Of a stretch of DNA of 64,000 nucleotides, positions 59,161 through 64,000 are shown one piece after another. The notes under the pieces are model-generated. The model did no database searches, was not told where the DNA came from, and was given only the letters and a program-made list of their open reading frames with translations. Position 1 is the first letter of the stretch, and each line of letters begins with the position of its first letter. Origin of the DNA: Wolfiporia cocos (lineage: Eukaryota; Basidiomycota; Agaricomycetes; Polyporales; Phaeolaceae); contig JACCLO010000002.1 of assembly GCA_029448655.1 (NCBI GenBank), forward strand, positions 1,922,001-1,986,000. The letters are read 5' to 3'. The position numbers and the translations under genes are program-made.

Positions 59161-61058
59161 CTAAGTCCGCGCTGGAGGCGTATTCTCCTCACCATTCACA
59201 ACCCTCTTAGATCGAGTCTTCCGCGTTTTCTTAGACGATTTAATACCATCCGATGTAGTAGTTGTGTGAATGAAATTCGTGAATGGAGGGTTATTGCTCT
59301 GCCGTTTACGCCCTCGGACTTGTTTGACGGCCGGGATAGAATGCTGAGTCACCGGAGATGATACCACGCTATCCAGAACTGGGGGAGGTGAGTACTGAAC
59401 TTGGGAGAACGTGGACGAAGGGTGCTCCTGCACCATGGACACGGGTGGCGGCACGGCAGCTGGCATGAGCGCAGGCGGAGTGCTTGCGAGCTGCACTGGA
59501 CCCGATTGATGTTGTCCGGGTGAAGATAGCGCAAGCAGGACGGGATCGATCGGGATAGGTTCGGATGGCACGATGGAAGTCGGATTCTCCAGAGGCATGT
59601 GCTGCGAGGGTCCCTGGGGCGGTATGAGCTGCGGCGGCGGCGGCGTTGCGGAATCGTGCGTCGGCGGCGTTGTGGAGGCATGGGTCGGCGGCGGTAAGCA
59701 GGAATTAGTGGGATCACCACTACTTGAAGCTGCATTCTGATTTTCTGGCGACGATACCTGGTACCGGGCACCCTCCCAGCGCTTGAACTCGTCAGGGTCC
59801 ATCAATCGAAAATAAGTAGTACCGCTCTCGAATGCGCGATATAAAACCTGTAGCTCGTTCCTGGAGCCAACGTCGCTAGGGCTGCAGAACTTCTGCAATG
59901 GCCAGTTAACGTATATCACGCCATATTTTGCGGTTATCATCTCGTCGAAGTTGGGATAGAACATGCGCTTGATCTTTGTCTTTGCAACTTCATCTATAAC
60001 CACATTAATAAAGGCCTTGTTCTACCATATTGTACTCACTGAGCTTTCGTAAGATAATCTCTGCAGTCTTCTTCTTAAGTTCACTGACTCCTTGGACATG
60101 GCTATCGACAGCTCCTGTCCCACATAATAATGAGATTACAGTTAGACTCTGAAGGCATCGGGCTGCTTACCTTGCACACCAGATATGAGATACGCTTCCA
60201 TGCGCAGGCCAATATCGGCCACCGGCAACTTGAGTGTATTCTCGAAAAATTCCTTGACCCGGTTGCTTGTGACGTACTGAAACGGCTGATTGTACATATC
60301 CAAATTCTCGCGCGTGGCAATGAGGACGCATTCGATGCCCGTGCGCTGATGTAGCGTTTCGAGCTATTGATATCAGTCCCTAGACGAGACCCCGGGGAGA
60401 TATAATGCACGTACCTCGCCCTTAAGCTTGCTCAACGTGTTGCGGCCGTCGTTGAATACGTGAACGGGAAGGTGGTGCTTTGCGACTGCCTTCGCCTCAC
60501 GTATCTCCTCCAGTTGACCTGCGGCGCTTTCCGTGGCGGCCGCACGCTCATCGGCACTCATTTGCTTCCACCGAGCAGAAATCTCCCCGGTAAGTTCGGA
60601 CGATTTTTTGCGAGGTACGTCATCCGGGAGTTCTAAACAGTATGAATATTTAACTTAGCATGACACCAAAAAATGAACGCACACATACCTGCGTTGATGC
60701 GACGGATCTCCTGACTAAGGAACGCGTTCCATCGGCTCACCTTCCTTTTGTTGGAGCGTAGGCGTGAGGACTGCATTAAAAGCTGATAGTAATACTCGCT
60801 AGAATGGGACCCGAAGTCTTCCCGAAGGGACTGAGCCAGTGCCCACACCTTCTGGCGCGCGTGTTCTAGCGCCGTCTTGAAGGCCTGGTTTCTTAGCGCT
60901 CGAGCAGCCTTCTGTCTCGCTAAGTCTTCCGCCGTTTTCCCGATAATCTTGCGTCGAGCTCGATATCTATGGGAGACCCGATCTTTGTCAGACTTCCGAC
61001 TAAATCTTTGAAGAGTGGCGTCCTGGAGACCGACAAGGTCGGGGGCATAGCGAGCCAT
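59161..61058 (-). CDS. HMG-like protein of a lineage-expanded family
   Basis: The start at 61058 is MARYAPDLVGLQDATLQRFS. A basic coiled region follows (DLARQKAARALRNQAFKTAL), then an HMG-like segment RWNAFLSQEIRRINAG spliced to ELPDDVPRKKSSELTGEISA and RWKQMSADERAAAT. Later exons carry HLPVHVFNDGRNTLSKLKGE, RTGIECVLIATRENLDMYNQ and VTSNRVKEFFENTLKLPVAD. A fungal-specific region MFYPNFDEMITAKYGVIYVN and WPLQKFCSPSDVGSRNELQV comes next, ending in a Pro-rich tail and stop 59161. From memory this architecture is a large, poorly described Agaricomycete family whose members vary between strains. DNA binding is inferred from the HMG resemblance. Five exons, with edges approximate. Confidence 0.6.
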
Positions 61059-61484
61059 AGCGGCCTACGAGGCCCGAGAACGTGAGAGCGCGAGATTTGA
61101 TTTTGAATGATGAGGAAGCAGAACGTGGGCGAGAAGTCAAGAAGTCGAGAAGTCGAGAAGTCAAGAAGCGAAGACGAGAAGAATTTTCTTCGCGCACACG
61201 TGATGGTCCCAGTGTTCAGCCACACTCTTAGCCACAGTCTGTACAGACTGTGGCATTCATTCGATGGAGGAACAAGGGAAGCAGATGCTCTATTGTGGAG
61301 TCCTTTCCGAGCAGTGGCGCACGGTTACTAATCTGGTTTGCGAGTGCAGCGCGGACGTGCTGGGAGTTGTCTTGGCAGAGGTTGCGGACGCATGGGACAA
61401 TGCGTGCCAGGATAACTTCCTTCTCTAGCAGCTTAGCGGACCCAACGATTACGGTGTTCTATTGCGACTGGGTTGCAAGACTAA
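61059..61484. other. Short gap, nothing seen
   Basis: About 430 bp between two minus-strand genes. The left half contains a run of GTCAAGAAGTCGAGAA-type near-repeats (61134-61175). Confidence 0.5.
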
Positions 61485-62801
61485 CTATAGATTTCCGAGC
61501 TCGTAAATGTAGTAAAGGAAGTCCATCTCAGAGATGTTGGCACCGTATGGTGCCAACGTCGACGTGAACTCCTCGCGAGAATTGGAGTAGGTGATAGCCT
61601 GAACGATTCTCAGGCGTGTCTCCGTATCGTACCCGTGAGTCTCTATGTAATAGTCAGTAAGCAGTCCGAGCGACGCAATAGGAATATCGCGCAGAGCTGG
61701 GCGCTGCCCTGTGTGAACACGGGTGACTTCGCGAAACCCTCGTTCGACGTAGTGCACCCACTCTGCGGGCTGTAGAAGTTGCTCGGCCCCCCTATCTGTA
61801 CTGCGCGGCGGCGGGGGAAGGAAGTGCTGGGTGTAGGGTCGTATCATGTCCTGCTCGCACGTACGAATGGGGAGATGAGGGGCCGCGGGCGCATGGACGA
61901 CCGCGGGACGAGACGTTGCGTGCGCGTGTGTGTTGACAGTCGTGTTGCGAGGCATTGCGTGAACAGGAAGATGGCGAACATATGCTGCTTGCGATTCGGC
62001 ACGACCTTGGGGACGCTGGCGAGCCGTCCCGGAGCTCTGGGACACGCTTTCCCCGAGAGATAATCCTGTGATTGTTAACAATGTAATCATGTGGCTTGGA
62101 ACACACATACATCAAGGTATACACACCTGACATCTGGGACATCACGTTGTCTAACCCTTCTGTTGCAGCTTCTAGACATGTCATAAATTCATAAGTCTGC
62201 AACACAACCTGCTAACGACGCACCGTCCACGTTCTCCGAAATATCGGTAACGTTTCCTCCTACGTTAAGCGACTCTGCACCTTTGTAGCAGTAATATTTG
62301 ATCGCGTCGGCAAGCGTTTTGAAAGATTTGTGTTGCTGGCCAGAGAAGCCATGGGTAAGGGGGTAGACTTGATCCCTGATGGTCGATAGGTTCAAGAATA
62401 TATTGCATGCAATATAATGTCTTACCACTTGAAGAATATACCAGTTTTGCGTCCATATAAAACTACATGAAAACTCTTGACGTCGAGAAGACCTTCGATG
62501 ATGCCGAGTGCCCGGGAGTCATGCAAATTCTCGACGATCTGCGTAACGATATGCGCCGGAGGATCATCGGTCATCGCGGATTTGAAGTGCTTCTCTTGAA
62601 TATGGTAGAGCTTCTCCGCTTCTGTTTGATTGTTGCAATGAATGACGATCGGAAACGGATAGGGCCAGTGCTTCTCAGCAAGTCCTCGTGGGCTGTCGAG
62701 CAAACGTCAACCTTCACGCCATTTGCCATAATAATATGCACTTACCGGACGTCGTAAATTCCAGGTTGGGAGCCTCCAAGAACTACACAAGGGCCAGACA
62801 T
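61485..62801 (-). CDS. RNase H1 N-terminal-domain protein of unknown function
   Basis: The start at 62801 reads MSGPCVVLGGSQPGIYDVRP and splices to RGLAEKHWPYPFPIVIHCNN. The key motif is split by an intron: FHVVLYGRKTGIFFKW then QVYPLTHGFSGQQHKSFKTL, the GRKxGI...GFSGxxxKSFKT pattern of the small nucleic-acid-binding domain at the N-terminus of RNase H1. No RNase H catalytic core follows. Later exons carry a His/Pro-rich linker (VHAMPRNTTVNTHAHATSRP) and a C-terminal helical region (RLRIVQAITYSNSREEFTST) to stop 61485. The domain binds RNA-DNA or double-stranded RNA in other proteins. Here the role is unknown. Confidence 0.6.
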
Positions 62802-62844
62802 GTTGAGTAACAGCAATAGTGAGTGTGACTGAAATGAGACGTGA

Positions 62845-62996
62845 GGCGAGCGAGATGGTAGTGGGGAGTGGACGCTGATCGAGCTGAGACGCGACTCGCG
62901 ACTCGCGACTCATGCTCAGTGGAGAGCATGAGTCGCGAGTCGCGAGTCGCGTCTCAGCTCGATCAGCGTCCACTGCCCACTACCATCTCGCTCGCC
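62845..62996. repeat. Near-perfect 73-bp-arm palindrome with 6-bp spacer
   Basis: The left arm 62845-62917 and the right arm 62924-62996 are inverted copies with one mismatch (G versus C), separated by AGTGGA. The arms contain tandem GACTCGC repeats. The DNA could extrude a cruciform, and any transcript would form a long hairpin. It lies 44 bp upstream of the start of the RNase H1-like gene. Confidence 0.95.
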
Positions 62997-63186
62997 TGCT
63001 GCGTCCCTTTTGGCCACATGCAAAATTGGATGCTATTTGAGCTTGTTCTATGTCTGAACACATAAGATGACAATTTATTAGCTTAGAAAATGAATAACCC
63101 AAGTTCTCGTGAGTTGATTGAATGCAGCAATGCAATATGTGAGAAGCAGCCGCCTCACCACTAATTCAAGGATTGTTTGAGTGCAA

Positions 63187-64000
63187 CTACATGGCAAGGT
63201 TACATACAAAATCCACTAGTGCATCCACTTCCGCTTCTCCCTCGTCGTCTTCGTCTCCCTCGTCATCTGAAATTCTTGTCTCTACACTAACCTCGCCCTC
63301 TGCCCTGCTTCCGCCTGTCTCTACTCGAGTAGCGATCCTGCCCACTCGCGCTGCACTCTCTGCTGCTTTATCTGTCTGCGCGAGCAATACACCACCAATT
63401 GCCGCATCCCCTTTACGAGCACCAGGGCTCGGCGTGCCGGTGAAGCCCTTTAATGCGTATAACTGTTGAAGTCGCTTGAGATGGCGTGCGTTGATATTGC
63501 GACGGCGTTCGCAGTATTCAGCAACCGCGCCATAAATTTGAGAGCCTTCGGACTTCAAGTGGTTCAATATCCTCGTAAAATGCGCGTCTTCGTCGCAAAT
63601 AGACGTATGTAATCGACGCGCCTCAATATTGCAACGCGTTAATTCCTCGCGAGCGCGATCGAGCCTACGAGCCTGTCTCATTGTTTCTCGGATAGCGGGT
63701 CTTGTCCAGGGCTTGTCACGAACGTCATTTCGAGTGTCCTGTAGTAAATGGAATTCATCAAGGAAGCTATAGTGAGATACCTGCTCCCAATCCACTGTAG
63801 GCATCGGTGGATCCAAGCTGAGGGCCGCTCTATTGTATACTTTGACAGCATTCCGAATTGCCTTAGAACGAGCTTGTAAAGACTTGGCGATATGAGTGCG
63901 GACGCGATATCCTGCACAACCGCGTCAGATAAGTGGCGATGTTGAACAGCTAAATACTCACCCGATCGCGCGATATTCATCTTGTGCAACTCGAACAGAC
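63187..64000 (-). CDS. KDZ-transposase-type protein, C-terminal part, runs off right edge
   Basis: The visible C-terminal exons read GYRVRTHIAKSLQARSKAIR, then RAALSLDPPMPTVDWEQVSH, YSFLDEFHLLQDTRNDVRDK and RAREELTRCNIEARRLHTSI. They end in an acidic tail (SDDEGDEDDEGEAEVDALVD) with stop 63187. This order matches what I recall as the C-terminal region of Kyakuja-Dileera-Zisupton transposases that are abundant in Agaricomycetes. The catalytic part, if present, is beyond the window. An intron lies near 63910-63965. It may be an intact gene or a relic. Confidence 0.6.

Noticed and set aside
1..64000. CRISPR arrays, bacterial operons or insertion sequences
   Set aside because: The window is clearly eukaryotic; tandem repeats seen have no spacer structure.

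Overview
This window looks like a chromosome segment from a mushroom-forming basidiomycete (Agaricomycetes, probably a polypore-type fungus). The genes carry many short introns of about 50-60 bp with GT...AG ends. The left end holds a divergent HD1/HD2 homeodomain pair next to a mitochondrial intermediate peptidase gene, which is the classic arrangement of the A (HD) mating-type locus. All annotation is by eye; exon boundaries come from reading frames, splice-site sequences and family recall.

Layout. 1-6.1 kb is the mating-type core. An HD1 gene runs off the left edge and shows no homeodomain in its visible part. A divergent HD2 gene has an intact WFQNRR homeodomain. A decayed second HD1 copy still has a homeodomain but carries a frameshift. 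6.7-36.4 kb is a conserved housekeeping block: MIP, a DDT/WHIM-like chromatin protein, a FAM32A-like protein, a TMEM115-like Golgi protein, COG1, a multi-pass membrane protein, Sec61 gamma, a long PPR-like protein, glycine dehydrogenase, RSC9, an intron-containing tRNA-Leu(CAA), a BAHD/condensation-like acyltransferase and a nucleotide-sugar transporter. Glycine dehydrogenase and Sec61 gamma are, from memory, common neighbours of this locus.

38.2-45.0 kb is more accessory: an ankyrin-vWA fusion protein, then a same-strand trio of fucose-lectin-like beta-propeller protein, V8/trypsin-like serine protease, and a second lectin-like paralogue. Fungal cytosolic fucose lectins are known in defence against animal feeders, so the trio could be a defence or recognition cassette; that is inference.

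45.0-59.1 kb is a gene desert filled with nested mobile DNA. It contains a 628-bp hAT-type MITE with a perfect 8-bp target duplication, two 717-bp inverted-repeat elements in opposite orientation, a 684-bp foldback element whose arms are tRNA-like, fragments of larger transposons and a strictly periodic 188-bp tandem array. 59.2-64 kb carries three minus-strand genes of lineage-expanded or transposon-linked families: an HMG-like protein, an RNase H1 N-terminal-domain protein and a KDZ-transposase C-terminal part. A 73-bp-arm near-perfect palindrome lies between the last two.

The best candidates for something undescribed are the HD1 gene without a visible homeodomain beside an HD1 pseudogene that keeps one, the lectin-protease-lectin cluster, and the oppositely oriented 717-bp cores sitting in directly repeated flanks.
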